Shown here piece by piece: positions 32,102 through 43,793 of a DNA stretch of 64,000 nt. Under the pieces are notes generated by a model. That model was given only the letters and a program-made list of their open reading frames with translations, had not been told where the DNA came from and did not search any database. This stretch comes from Paguma larvata (Eukaryota > Chordata > Mammalia > Carnivora > Viverridae), in the NCBI GenBank assembly GCA_030068075.1, contig CM057827.1:65486500-65550499 (forward strand). The letters run 5' to 3'. The position numbers and the translations under genes were made by a program. Every line of letters starts with the position of its first letter. Positions within the stretch are counted from its first letter, which is position 1.

Positions 32102-32269
32102 ATGCAGATATTTTATATTCAAAATTTTGAGAAGAAAACAAAAGACAAAAGAAGAAAGGAGAAAATGTTATGGATTTTCACCTAATCAAATGTAGACCTC
32201 TGCTATGTGTCAGAAACCATATATGTTTGATGATATTTGACCATTTTGGTCTTCAAAAATTACGACTTT

Positions 32270-32420
32270 TTTATAGCTCATGCCACTACTATGTGCATTC
32301 ACATTTATCAGTTTGCTGACGGGTATGTATATTACTACCCATAGATTTGTGGAAGAGGAAACTGAGCTTGACCAAATCATAGAATTTGTGTATAAGGATG
32401 CCAGATCTAAATTACAGACT
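32270..32420 (-). mobile_element. Possible MIR SINE, antisense
   Basis: GAAGAGGAAACTGAGCTTGA resembles the antisense MIR core 'gatgaggaaactgaggc', with GGATGCCAGATCTAAATTAC after it. Only partial agreement elsewhere. Confidence 0.4.
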
Positions 32421-34416
32421 ATTTCATAATTTTTTTCTATTTTACTAAGGTTTTCCCAAAATATCTCCCAAACAATTATCAGAAACAACATGATGAGTAA
32501 TTAATCTTTTCCCTGGAGGCATTCATGGTTCTTATTCCCTAAGAGATAAAAGGGACCTCTCATGGATGGTCAGACACCAGTTAAAATGTGACGTTTTCTC
32601 TGACACATTAGAAATGATCATGAATTTCTTGTTAGCATTCAGGTGAGGTTATAAGAAAAACGTTTTTAAAGACGTTTAAGCAATAAATAGAAAATATCTC
32701 TTAGATGAGTTCAAAAGCCAAAGAACTCAGGTGTCCAAATTCTTTAGTCCAGAAGTTAAGGAAACCCTTTTAAAAAGAAGAAAAACAAGAAGCAGCTAAA
32801 ATACTGCTCTTGGCACACTATGTTTTATGACTTTAAATTTGAGAGCTCATCTCTGCTCTTCAGGATTATTGTAAGCAGCAGGTCATACTCTTTCCTACGA
32901 CAGAGAGTGTAGGAATAGGAAGCAAGAGAATGAGGAAAACGAAGCCACAAAAAAGTCTGCAAGTGTCATTTGCCAAGTGCTATTTGTCTGCTTACGGACG
33001 TTAGTAGAAAGCACTTTCAGAAATCTGTGTAGTGCTGATCTGGGAACTGGAGAGACATATGGATTCCCCTGGACTGGGCCACGCTTGATAGCGATTAGTA
33101 AAGTCGTGTTACGTGAGTGTTTGAAATGATTCAATTTTGACATTAAACTAATTGACAAAAAAAAAAAAAAAAGTTTTACTTGGCACTAATACTGCCCTGG
33201 TTGCCATTACTTAGCATTTATGTGGCATCTTGTTCTTGCGTATTTCTCCATGGAGTCCTTATTTCTTTATTTTCCCCAAATTTATTAAGATTTAAATGAT
33301 TTCCTGCAGTTAAAAATCCCAAGTCTTTTACCAAACCATATAGTGCATTTAGCATTTTCAGATATTCAGTTGTTTATTCCATTTCCTATTTCAGGAGCCA
33401 GCCAGAATGACTAGTTCTACTACTAGAACATTCTACCGTTCTTAAATCTGCTGCAACTCTTGAAGGCCATACGTTTGTTGTGCTAACTACACATTGCTTT
33501 TTCATCATTCCAATGTATCTTAGGGTCATTTTGATTGACATATAAGGGAAAAGGGAAAAGATAAATTTTAAAGCGGTATTTCCCAAATATTGGTCATTTT
33601 CCTCTCATGAGGACCTTGAAAACTACCTGTTTCAGGATGGCACTTACAATACTTACCTCCAGGTACTTCCAGATTCATGTTCCAGAGTCTAACAAGCTAA
33701 TGCTATATTTCACCCATGTAAAAAAAGTGTAAAATCTCTTCTACTCTCAACCTTTTCATCTAGAAATCTCTAAGAACCTTTTTGTCTTGTGATTTCCTTC
33801 ATTGTTCCTATATATAAACTGCACTTCATTATTTCTAATCTACTATGGAAAATCCTTTGCTTTGCTTTTGGACTACAATATCAGAATCCAATTAGATTAT
33901 AAGTAGATTGGTATAGCTCTCATTTCATGGTTTCTATTTTGGTTTGAAAAAATAGGATTAATAATACAGAATGGGCATCCAGGTTACTGCTCTGAGGCTG
34001 GCATGTAACAATGACCCTCTTAGGATATAGGCAGTGAATTCTCTAGAGACCTCTTAATTTCTACCTACTCAAAGTCTTATTTTGTAATTTGTTTATAAAC
34101 AGAGAATGTGTCAAAGACAAAAAGGATTTTGTCAGTCATGGAGGGGCAACCTCCATCCCAACAAAAAGACTGTGGACTCTTGTCATAATCCTAACCATAA
34201 ATTGATCATCTCATTAAAAGAAACACCACAAACACAAGGAATCTAATAAAACAAACAGATTCCTTAGTCCCTAGGAAACCTCTTCTTAACAGAGCAATGT
34301 GAAAACAGCACAGTATGAATATCAGAATCTGTCCTTGACAATTGTATGAATAGTTTAGGGAACATAGCCCTGAAAAAATTGTGGGTAGCAATTTGGGAAA
34401 CAAAGACTAAAAGAAT

Positions 34417-34640
34417 GGGGCATCTGGGTGGCTAAGTTGGTTAAGCATCCAGTTTTGGCTCAGGTCATGATCTTGCAGTCTGTCAGTTTGAGCCCTGCAT
34501 CGGGTTCTATGCTGACAACTCAGGTTCAGATTCTGTGTCTCCCTCTCTCTGCCCCTCCCCAGCTTGTGCTCTCTTCTTTCTCTCTTTCTCTCTCTCAAAA
34601 ATAAATAAACTTTAAAAAAAACTTTATAAAGGATAGAAAA
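34417..34640 (+). mobile_element. Carnivore SINE (SINEC)
   Basis: Sense copy: GGGGCATCTGGGTGGCTAAG, TTTTGGCTCAGGTCATGATC, CATCGGGTTCTATGCTGACA, a long TC block and AAAATAAATAAACTTT plus A-tail. ACTAAAAGAAT duplicates at 34406-34416 and 34641-34651. The minus-strand 63-codon frame is a shadow. Confidence 0.95.
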
Positions 34641-34749
34641 ACTAAAAGAATAAACTCTGTTGATCCCACGAGCTTTCTATTCTAATGGTGGCTACTTCTG
34701 TGCCTCACTAGAGTTCACACTAGTTTTTAAATGAAAACCAGTAGAGATT

Positions 34750-34963
34750 TTTTTTTAATGTTTACTTATTTATTTTGGGAGAGAGAGAGTGTGTGCATGT
34801 AAGCTGGGGAAGGGCAGAGAGGGAGGGAGAAAGAATCCCAAGCAGAATCCTTGCTGTCAGCACAGAGCCACTTGTGGAGCTCCAGCCCACAAACCATGAG
34901 ATCATGACCTGAGCGGAGATCGAAAGTCAGTAGCTCAATCAACTGAGCTACCCGGGCACCCCT
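34750..34963 (-). mobile_element. Carnivore SINE (SINEC), antisense
   Basis: Tail side TTTTTTTTAATGTTTACTTA, a GA-rich block, CATGAGATCATGACCTGAGC and head CAACTGAGCTACCCGGGCAC. ACCAGTAGA(G/T)ATT repeats at 34737-34749 and 34964-34976 are a target duplication. With the sense SINE about 110 bp upstream it forms an inverted pair. Confidence 0.95.
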
Positions 34964-34976
34964 ACCAGTAGATATT

Positions 34977-36119
34977 ATTAAGAAAACATGTTTTCAATAT
35001 GCCATCTTGGATAACTAGAAGGATTTCAGCTTATTTGTTAGTGTCAAAAACCATATTTACTATACTTTCCCTTCCAAAATAATGTGAGGGAAATACATAA
35101 AACATGAAAAAGCCATGAAAAAATCACTAAGTACAACTACAGTTCAACAACATTTTTTATTATGGATTCCAATATCTTGTTAACCTAAACTGAATTGAAT
35201 GGTTTAAAAATCTCCCTAAGGTGGGTATATTTATTTAATTATGCCTTGAAAATAAAACTGTAACCCAACTACTGTATGGGAAAAAGATGTGAAAATTTCA
35301 AATACGCTTCTTGCACTCTTCCTCTAGGAGATAGAAAAAATATTTTTAACTCAGCAATTTTAATGTTTTCTGGTTAATAATCTTTGACCTTAAGCTGTGA
35401 CATTATTTTTACTTCTGAAGAGAAAATCACACATGTAGAATTTATCAATTTAACAGTATCTACCTGATTCGCATCCTGATTTTGAGAAATGAAACATTAA
35501 ATTATGGTGTCAAAATGAAAGGAAATAAAAAGGCAGCCTTAAGTGCATTTGGATAACTTAACTATAAGTCACTACAGTCAAAGCTGCTAAGATTTTGTAA
35601 TTTTTTTTAAGTTGGTGGATTTTTTTTTTGCACTTTGCTATCTTTCCTAGCTTCACATAAGTACATAAGTGAGAAAAAGAACTATCCATTACAGAACCTC
35701 TCAAAAAATCATGTTTTGTTCATCTGCCAGACTTTTTCAGCAAATGTGTCTATGATGAATTTCTCTCTCCCCATCCCTCTCTTTTATTCTGTCTCTATTT
35801 GAGAAAATACAGTTGTAGGATTTGCCTTAAAGAATTTTTATTTATTTATTTATTTTTGGATGCAAGGAGAGATTTGGAAGGCCAGATGAAACATACTTAT
35901 TACTTCTTAAACTGTGTAGGAAGAGGAAAATTTGGGAGAAGATGACATTTATTAAGACCAATTATGACATTCCCTTTTATTATTTTTTTCTACTCATTTT
36001 TTTCACTGAGTGCTTTATTTTCCAAATTCCTTTCATAGGCTATTTTTATGTATGTGTGTTGATATATATGAGAGTCTTCTCTATAGTCCTATGGAAATAA
36101 TTTTTAAAGCTAAATTTTG
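34977..36119. other. Unassigned DNA, about 1.1 kb
   Basis: No recognised gene or transposon. A short (TTTA)n run is at 35838-35857. Confidence 0.5.
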
Positions 36120-37015
36120 GAAACTCAGAAATTATTCTCTGGGGCCACAACCGCTAATTTTTCCGTTCTTCCCTTTCCAATAATCCAACGGAATCTACGC
36201 TTCACCATCACCACCAAGGCCTTGTCCACAAATCTTCCACATTTTCTTTATTCAGTTAAAGTAATCTCTCTTTACTTTCCCCTTTGCTGCCACAGCCTGA
36301 AATCAGGTCTACTATCTACTGCAATCTTTCCTTCTGAACCTAGCATTCTTCCCCTTACCAATCATTTCAATGATCAGTTCTAAGCCAAATTGTTTCTTTT
36401 TGTTGGTTACTGTGTGGAGACTCAAAGAAAACTCTATAAGCAAGATAATTCACAGCATTTCAAATACATTATTACTAACAACATTGGTCTTTGTAGTCAC
36501 CTCTTCGAAACTACCCTTTCAACTTTACCTAAGCAGGTCAAGTAGTCTCCAAATCTTCATGTGACTATTTACCTAAATTCCAAGAGGGACTACAAAATCA
36601 AAATGAAAATGATCCAAACAAACTTGCAGTTTTCTCAAATTAAAGATAACCACTGCTTTTTCTCTCACTTTCTCATGAGAGACCCGGATACTATCAACTA
36701 GAACATGTCTAAGTTGGAAACTTAGAGTTACACTCCAGCATCTCCTTCTTATTCAATATCCAAGCTCAATCTGTCACCCAAAAATTCTTGTTGAAACTAC
36801 TTTAAAAAAAAATGTGTCTTGAATCATCTCCTTATTAATCTCCAGTGACAATGCCTTAAATCATGTTCTTTTCATTTCTTTCCTAGAATATTTTGACAGG
36901 TGCCTAATCCCTCGCCATGCATCCAGTCTTCTTTGTCTCCATTCTTTCCCCCACATAACCAGCATATTTAATTTTCTATAACCTACCCACTTAAAATTTT
37001 GATGATTTCATGTTT
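36120..37015 (+). mobile_element. L2 LINE fragment, about 0.9 kb
   Basis: C-T-rich sense-strand sequence with L2-like blocks: CTCAATCTGTCACCCAAAAA, CTACTTTAAAAAAAAATGTG, AATCATCTCCTTATTAATCT and TCCATTCTTTCCCCCACAT. Similarity in the first half is weaker. Open frames at 36117-36383 and 36370-36564 lie within it and lack RT motifs. Confidence 0.45.
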
Positions 37016-37022
37016 TTTACAG

Positions 37023-37274
37023 CAGGGGTATACAAATTTGGGGGCTGTGCACTCCATTAGTAAAAAAAATTTGAACAGGCACTACAAATGTATATATAGA
37101 TAATTAACTAATTCTATACTGCAGATATATACTGTGTATGCTACAAAACATACTTTCAAAAATTTCCTTAAATGAGATAAAACAACTATAAAACGTTAAT
37201 ATTTTCTTTTTGCACTCTAATGTGCTATCTTTTATCACCTGTCAAGTTCAAGTATCCCATTTTGTAGACCACTG
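37023..37274. mobile_element. Possible hAT-type MITE
   Basis: The ends are near-inverted repeats: left CAGGGGTATACAAATTTGGG, right (read antisense) CAGTGGTCTACAAAATGGGA. The shared CAG(G/T)GGT(A/C)TACAAA pattern is typical of hAT termini. No clear 8-bp target duplication is visible. The interior is non-coding and AT-rich. Confidence 0.4.
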
Positions 37275-37282
37275 GTGCAGTC

Positions 37283-37490
37283 CAGGATTCCTCAAACTTT
37301 GACAACTGATATTTTGGTTGGAAAAATCTCCTCTTGGTGGTGAGGATGCTGTTCTGTTTATTGTAGAATGTTTAGCAGCATTCCTGGTTTCTCACTAGAT
37401 GTAGTAACACCTTATTCCCAAGATATTTGGCTCCAGATATTACCAAGTGTCCCGTGAGAGGCAAAATTGCCTCCAGTTGAGACCCGGTCT
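37283..37490 (-). mobile_element. MER20 hAT-type DNA transposon, antisense
   Basis: CAGGATTCCTCAAACTTTGA, CTGATATTTTGGTTGGAAAA, GGATGCTGTTCTGTTTATTG, TAGAATGTTTAGCAGCATTC, CACTAGATGTAGTAACACC and GAGAGGCAAAATTGCCTCCA match the antisense MER20 consensus order along the full length. It lies 8 bp from the putative hAT MITE. Confidence 0.8.
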
Positions 37491-37740
37491 ACATAGTGGA
37501 TAAAATAAAAACAAATCAACCCAATTTATAAACCCATGTATGGTTTCACACTACCTGTCCATCTTTGGTTCACACTACACCCTCCAGATGTATACCGCCC
37601 ATTACGCATTTTCACACCCTCCGTCTTTATTCATATTATTACTTCAGTCACTCTCTTCTTTCTTTGAGCAACAAACAACATCTTTCCTCCGTATAAGATG
37701 TTACTTGCAGTGAAATTGTACTACTGTCTATCTATCTATC

Positions 37741-37786
<46 letters not shown>

Positions 37787-38409
37787 ATCATCTATCTAAT
37801 CTACCCAGGTTCCCTCTGGAATGGCTAAGTTTAGTAATTTTCTGATTTCCGGAACGTAGGAACTGTCCCTTAGCTATCTGTGCCCTGGTCCTGGGGCAAT
37901 TGGTGTTGCTGCATAGTAGTCCTGCTATGCAGGAGCCCCCAAAAAGAAGTTGTCGGGTTATGGACTTAATCACTTGCTTGAGGGAATCTCCTCTAGCTAA
38001 GGCTTCCGAATGGGACAAGAGAGCATTTCAAAACAAAAACAACACAAAACCAAAAAGTCCACCAAATTATATTATTAGGGAGATAACGTATTGACTTCAA
38101 GTCTTAAAAAACTAGAAATACAAGTATTTTGCTACTGGAAGGAAAGAACACTACAAAAACATGTTTGGATTAGGAACATATCTGATCAGGAAAAGAGAAA
38201 ACACTATCACTGTTACAAAAGTATCAGAAATGGGAAGCTGAAAAAGCAAAGAAAATTTTACTACCTTTCCACTTTGTCTAGAATTAACTAAAACCATGAG
38301 TTTTTCTCATAAGCAAGTGAAATATTATTAAAGATATTAAACTAAAGTCTTTGAACTCTACCTCATCTTTACAATCTATTATTCTGAAAATGATTATTGT
38401 TATTAAAAA
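37491..38409. other. Unassigned DNA with tetranucleotide repeat
   Basis: Apart from the ATCT repeat, no gene or transposon recognised. Frames at 37788-38018 (minus), 37900-38094 and 38091-38291 have no family features. Confidence 0.5.
37727..37799. repeat. (ATCT)n tetranucleotide microsatellite
   Basis: Three TCTA units, a one-step slip, then 11 uninterrupted ATCT units at 37741-37784, then degenerate ATCA/ATCT units. The length and purity suggest it is variable between individuals. Confidence 0.97.
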
Positions 38410-38635
38410 TAAGAATAATTCTTAAATTTTATTGAACAAGTGCTATATGCCAAGCAATGTACAAAACCCTTTGCATGAGTTATCTCGTTCAATCTTCATA
38501 ATTATCAATTCCCTAATGAAATGACTGTTGTCACTGCCTGGCTTAACTGATAAGGTAATTAGACTAGGAAAGGTAATTAATTTAACTAAAGATACTGCCT
38601 TCAAACTCGTCCATATTCTTAAACGCTATGACTTG
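38410..38635 (-). mobile_element. MIR SINE, antisense, near full length
   Basis: Antisense MIR in order: TTTATTGAACAAGTGCTATA, TGCCAAGCAATGTACAAAAC, TGAGTTATCTCGTTCAATCT, TCATAATTATCAATTCCCTA, GATAAGGTAATTAGACTAGG, and TCAAACTCGTCCATATTCTT. Confidence 0.75.
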
Positions 38636-40689
38636 GGTTGTGTAAATAGATGATTAATAGATGATAAGTAGATAAATTAATAGATATATAATTAATTGAT
38701 AGATTAATAAACATACAGACATCTTAAGGAAGGAAACACATTAACACTTTTGTGTTTCATTTCATCCAACCATTCAATATTATGATGGGAGGGAAGTGGT
38801 AAGCAAATACTTGTCTCTAGCTACTGTGAACATTCAGAAAAAGAAAAAAAGAAATACTTATGATTTAAAATAAATTCCTAAAAATCATCTGCATGTGTTA
38901 TATTTGGTTCATCAACAGGAGAAAAAATAGACACATGCATTGAAAATGAAATATCTATGCTAAATGTCTTTGATATCCTGCCAGATTTACCCACAGAAGG
39001 TCTTGACTATAAACAAACAGCTACTTACACATGTATGACCCTGGAAAGAAGACTGAGTGGGCACAAAATGGTGTCTGTTTTATCTTGAGTTTTTGCTTCT
39101 TTTTGAGCTGTCAAATTTTCACCTCCTTTCAAGGAAAAGAAAAACAGGAACTGCGATTCTGCTTTTAGCATTGAAGGAAAGAATTGCGTAACCATATCTA
39201 AGTAGCTGACTTATACCTTTCCTAATGGAGAGTTATTTTCAAGGGTGAGATAGCATTTTGTGGCAGAAATGGCAATGTGACAACTACCACTTGAATGAAT
39301 ATAGACACTTCCTACACTTGGTTTTAATCACATCTCAGTCAGATCATAATATTTATTAACTATTCAGAACACCTCCTAAATCTTTGGGATTCTAACTCTT
39401 CTTGGTTTCTCTTTTATTCGGAGAGGGATTGTGTTTTCTTAAAGATGGTTTTAAAGAGCGAGTATCAGTTGCAAATAAAAACCTGGGTTTTTATTTCCCT
39501 AAACACAGACCCCATATTCTCCATTCCTTCAATATCTCTTCAGCCCCAAGCCAAAAAAACCACTTGTTCAGTATTAAGAATATAACAGATGGTCAATAAA
39601 TGTTGGTTGATTGATTACAGTCATAATGAATTTTTCCCCAAATAAAGATTTAGATACTTTAATTATAATAACACAAATATCTAGCTACAATGCAGTGTCA
39701 GTCAATATTCTATCATCTACTTTCAGTAGAAACATTTGTGTTTGCACAAGTTTGCAGGGAAATTTAAAAAAGAAAAAGCTGTTTATATAAAACAAACAAA
39801 CAAACTGATCTTTAATGTTTTCTCTAACTCCAAATGATTGTTTTTTTGAGAACAGATTTATCGATTGCTCAGAAATATATCTTAAGTAGAACTTACTTCA
39901 GTACAGTTGGAAAATTGAACTATTAAATATTCTCATTCCACTAGTTTTGTTTTTTGGAGGGAGGGTCATTATGTAGCATTCTGAAATTTAAATACAGAAT
40001 TTTTTCATCAGTGTAATTGATTTTCACTTTTGTAAGTCTATTGAAGAACAAGGAAGAAAGAAGGAATTAAGACAGGCATTTTAGGATATACTTAAGAATT
40101 TATTGTATTTTATATGGATAATGTGCCCTATTATATTTTGACAAAAGTTAAAAAAATTTTAGTTTGTCAAAACAGTTTTTCATACTAATCTTGGGGTCAT
40201 ATTTCAAAAATATGTTTGGGTTAAATGCTCTTATTTGGTAAGACGTGAAACATAGTTTAAAAGCAAGGAATGTTACACATATTATAAGAGTTCATCACCC
40301 ACTAAGCCGATAATTAATTTGGTAAAGCAGATTCTAAAATGACCCTCAAAGCTGCCAAGAGAAGGAATGTATACACATAGGACTCAATTTAGAAACTTAC
40401 TGTCTTTGATTTAACACTCAAAATTCGTTAAGACTTTCTGATTGACAGCTATTTCTGGTTCAGTGATGGCTATATGAAGACAGCTATGGAAATGGAAGAC
40501 ACCAGTCTTTTAAATTTCTGTCATTATGAGATTTGTGATTATGCATATAAAAAAGCTGAGTTATTTAAACCTATAGTCCAGTGTGATTTAGCCATTATTC
40601 GTGTAGCCATAAGACAATCAACCAATCAGCAAATATTGAGGGATGTATACCACACAACTAACACAATACCCTCCATCTCTGGCTTAACT
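38636..40689. other. Unassigned DNA, about 2 kb
   Basis: AT-rich, with a TAGAT/TTAATAGAT cluster at about 38645-38710 and an (AAAC)n run at 39790-39803. A possible L2 tail (ATGGTCAATAAATGTTGGTT at about 39590) is too short to annotate. No gene recognised. Confidence 0.5.
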
Positions 40690-40800
40690 TTCACTGTAAT
40701 TTCCTTCTTTATCAGTTTGTCTTTGTAAAATGGGAATAATGAATTGTCTTATTCTAAATCACAACATAATTTATTTTAAGTTTAAATAACATCATATTAT
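40690..40800 (+). mobile_element. MIR SINE, 3' half
   Basis: TTTATCAGTTTGTCTTTGTAAAATGGGAATAATGAATTG resembles the MIR 'cctcatctgtaaaatgggaataataat' region, followed by AGTTTAAATAACATC. Confidence 0.5.
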
Positions 40801-43149
40801 TTGTGTATGATATGACCACTTTGTCCCTTACTTTTAAAAGAGACCTAAAATACAATTACTCTCACCATCTTTGCTGAAAAGAATTACTTACACTATTTAA
40901 ATATAAAACTATATTCTTGCAGATTTAAAAGCCGAAGCAACTTATTTCCAAATATTCTACCTAGTTATCTACATTTTGAGCTCCTTGCTCACACTTTAGA
41001 CATTAATGCTCTCTGGAAGTTTTAGCATGGAAATACATCACCCAATATTATTCCATAATATCATTGCAATTCATGTTAATGCTTATCTGTGTTAGCTCCC
41101 TGAAAATATCTGCTTTGAAAAGCCTTCTAGTCCCTAATCATCTTTGTCAGCTTTGCATGATAAGAATCTGAAGGACTAAAGAAAGCAAACGATGATGTGT
41201 TGGAGAACCCCCAGCGGTTTATTGAGATAAGTTCTCAAATTTTTCTGCCGCTGTGAAACCCACTTCTAGGTACATGTGACTTTGTATGTTTTAGGGATCA
41301 TTTTCAAAACCCTTCTCAGTTTTCCTGAAAGAATGCCAACTCTTTGGTATACTTCTCAAATTTCCAAAGCCTATATAGATGCACTCAAAAGCAACAATTC
41401 AAGAGACTCCAAAGGAGAGCAAATATTTAGTTTGAATGCTCCATGCCCTTTCACGGTCACCTTGGGCAACCCGACTGACAGTCAAGATCAACACACGTGT
41501 GCGGGCTCACCTGGCCCCGCCCCGTTCCAGACTTGGATTCTGCTTTTATTTACTTTTTTTCCTAGTCCTACCTCTTTACCTTATTTATATTGCCTTATTA
41601 TTCTGTTATATGTATAAACTGTTTCAAATCATTTGTGAAAGAAGGCAGAGCATAAACAAACAAGACCCAGTGATATTACACGTGGAGATATTTTGAGTCC
41701 TCTCAAGAAAAGGTGCAATTTAAAGTTCAGGATAGGATTACAGGCAGGCTACAAATAAATGAGTTGTGTTCCAAAACCGTGTTTGTAAGCAGTGTGTGGG
41801 GATTCAGTCTATTTTTTTTTTAATGAAAACAGAGCTCTAGAAATATATTTTCTGATGTAAACAGTCGCCAGTTATCACACAACTTATTTAACCTGTGATA
41901 TGACTTAGTAAACTTTATTGGCCCTGAAAAAAATAATTAAACAGTACTGCTACAATAAATGTGATTAAATAAGCCACGATGAAAAGGGAGTCCTTGTGTA
42001 ATGTATTTGTTTTTCTAATCTTTTGGTCAGGAATTGTATCTGGCTTCTTATCACATTTCCACTGGGTAACACAGTGTGAGTGCACAGTGCTGAAGACATG
42101 TTCAGTGAGTGATGAGAAGAGTGGATAAGTGTGAGCAGGAAAATAGTTACTTGAATCATGTAAAAGATTCTGGGTGTAATCAGAGTCACAGAAACTAATG
42201 ACACTGATTTTGTTTTGTCTCATTGCAGTGGAACACCAGACTTCCATTTCCTTGACCCTGGAAACCTTGTGCCCTATTAGACTAGATTAGTTTTGTTTGG
42301 GTAGGTGAGAGGGTGCAGGGATGAAGAAGTGAATGTTGAAGAGAAAAGGGAAAGAGTTTTCTTAGATGAGTATGCAAGATCTAGAGGAAAAAGAGGGTGA
42401 AATAAGATATTTACAGAGATACATGTGTTTATGTGATACAAAGATTTCATAAAAGAATAAACTGAATTTAGAAGTAAGTTCTAAAGCCATGAATAGGAAC
42501 ATGTCTTTTCTATGATTCCTTGGGGGAGAAGGAAGGCAACAGTAGTGAAGACTTTGATCTCATAACGTCCCATATTGGCCACAATGAAATGGTAACTATC
42601 AGCATAATTGGGTGCAAAATTTTGTGTGAAGACTACAAAAAGTAGACAATAAATTTAAGGTGATAGAAAAAGAGAGGAAGGTATGTCATATGGCTGTCTG
42701 AGTTCATTAGGTATTAATGAGGATGTGTTCCTATCACCATATTGTTATTATAGAAAAGGAAATTTCATTATCATTATCCGCTTTTCCCTTCCACAAAAAG
42801 TGTTTTGTACATAAATCCATGTTTTTCTTACAGCAGGGCAAAACGGAGCTGAATCATTAAAAATACCTTTCATTACATATTGATATTACTTGAACCCTAA
42901 AAACAGGGACATTTTTACAGAGATTTGCCTGGAGCCTTTCAAATTGGTCCGAAGGTCAAGTTTAGAAGGCTCATGAATGTCCAGGCAGTAAAATTAGGTA
43001 CTGTCATTAGTCTTGTATTCCTGCTCCTTCAACCTTTTGGCATCTCTCCTTCTCCCACTGCCAAGTGCACACTCTGTAATTATGACTGTGCCAAAGAACC
43101 TATTTCGAATCTTTAAATCTATGTTACGAAAGTCTACATTTGCAATATT
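40801..43149. other. Unassigned DNA, about 2.3 kb
   Basis: No transposon recognised. It contains the GC-rich islet at 41440-41535. Frames at 41276-41617, 41436-41696 and 41915-42247 (minus) show no domain, and their overlap on both strands argues against real coding. Confidence 0.5.
41440..41535. promoter_or_regulatory. GC-box/E-box islet
   Basis: A short GC-rich island in AT-rich DNA. It carries a CACGTG E-box at 41494-41499, a GGCCCCGCCCCG Sp1-type box at 41513-41524 and several CpGs (CACGGTCACC, CAACCCGACT, GTGCGGGC). It could be a small regulatory element; there is no TATA/initiator arrangement or downstream exon to call a promoter. Confidence 0.3.
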
Positions 43150-43260
43150 TATACATTTTAAAATAGAGACACTAAGTCATTTTCCTAAAATACACTGTTA
43201 GTGACAGAAGTAGGGCTAGTACTCTACATTCCTTAGAATCTTATTTAACACTTCTAAAAT
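43150..43260 (-). mobile_element. Possible MIR SINE, antisense
   Basis: TTTTAAAATAGAGACACTAAG, CACTGTTAGTGACAGAAGTAG and GGCTAGTACTCTACATTCC fit the antisense MIR core with substitutions. Confidence 0.45.
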
Positions 43261-43579
43261 TACAAATAATTGATAAACTACCCTATATTAAATAAATGTT
43301 GAAATAATCTTTCCAAACAAGAATAATTTTTAATTTGTTATTTTTAGCAATTTGCCTGCCCTGTGAAGTGAGCTACTTGTAAAATGAGTTGTTTATTTCA
43401 CATTCAATGCCAAAAGTTAAAAGTATTTATAACTAAAGATGTATGAGTTAAAGAGATGAGCTCTCCACTTATTTAACTTTCATTGTGAAAAAATTTAACT
43501 TAAACAACGATGAGTACTTCTTTGCATGGGTAATTGAAATAGTCTAATACTGGAATAAGACAAATATAGAGAAGATGAG

Positions 43580-43754
43580 GGGAACATGGGTGGGCTAGTT
43601 GGTTAAGTGTCCAGCTCTTGGTTTCCACCAGGGTCATGGTCTTGGGTTTCCTGGGTTCGAGCCCCACGATGGGCTCTGTGCTTACAATATGGAGCCTGCC
43701 TGAGATTCTCTCTCTGTCTCCCTCTCTCTCTGCCCCTCCTCAGCTACTGCTCAT

Positions 43755-43793
<39 letters not shown>

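Larger units (their letters stand above)
30186..34405. other. Repeat-sparse stretch, about 4.2 kb
   Basis: The longest interval with almost no recognisable transposon: one weak MIR (32270-32420), a C-run and a short poly-A at 33159-33173. Positions 31200-32130 keep many CpGs (for example in GCGCTCGCTG, GTCCGTCC, CAGGCGGG, GTGCGGTC, CAGCGAGG) in otherwise CpG-poor DNA, and hold three perfect octamer motifs. Positions 32880-33130 are a second CpG-bearing patch. No exon could be supported: the frame at 31344-31550 has no family resemblance. Conserved non-coding DNA is a plausible but untested reading. Confidence 0.5.

Noticed and set aside
37727..37799. Regularly spaced repeats as a CRISPR-like array
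   Set aside because: This is a tetranucleotide microsatellite in mammalian DNA with no spacers.
39560..39615. ATGGTCAATAAATGTTGGTTGATTGATT as an L2 3' tail
   Set aside because: Too short, and the upstream text does not follow L2 order.
41276..41617. 113-residue open frame over the GC islet
   Set aside because: No domain, overlaps another frame on the same strand, and the composition follows local base content.
42940..42975. TTGGTCCGAAGGT string resembling the start of a Y RNA
   Set aside because: Only about a dozen bases match; the complementary 3' arm and terminal T run are missing.
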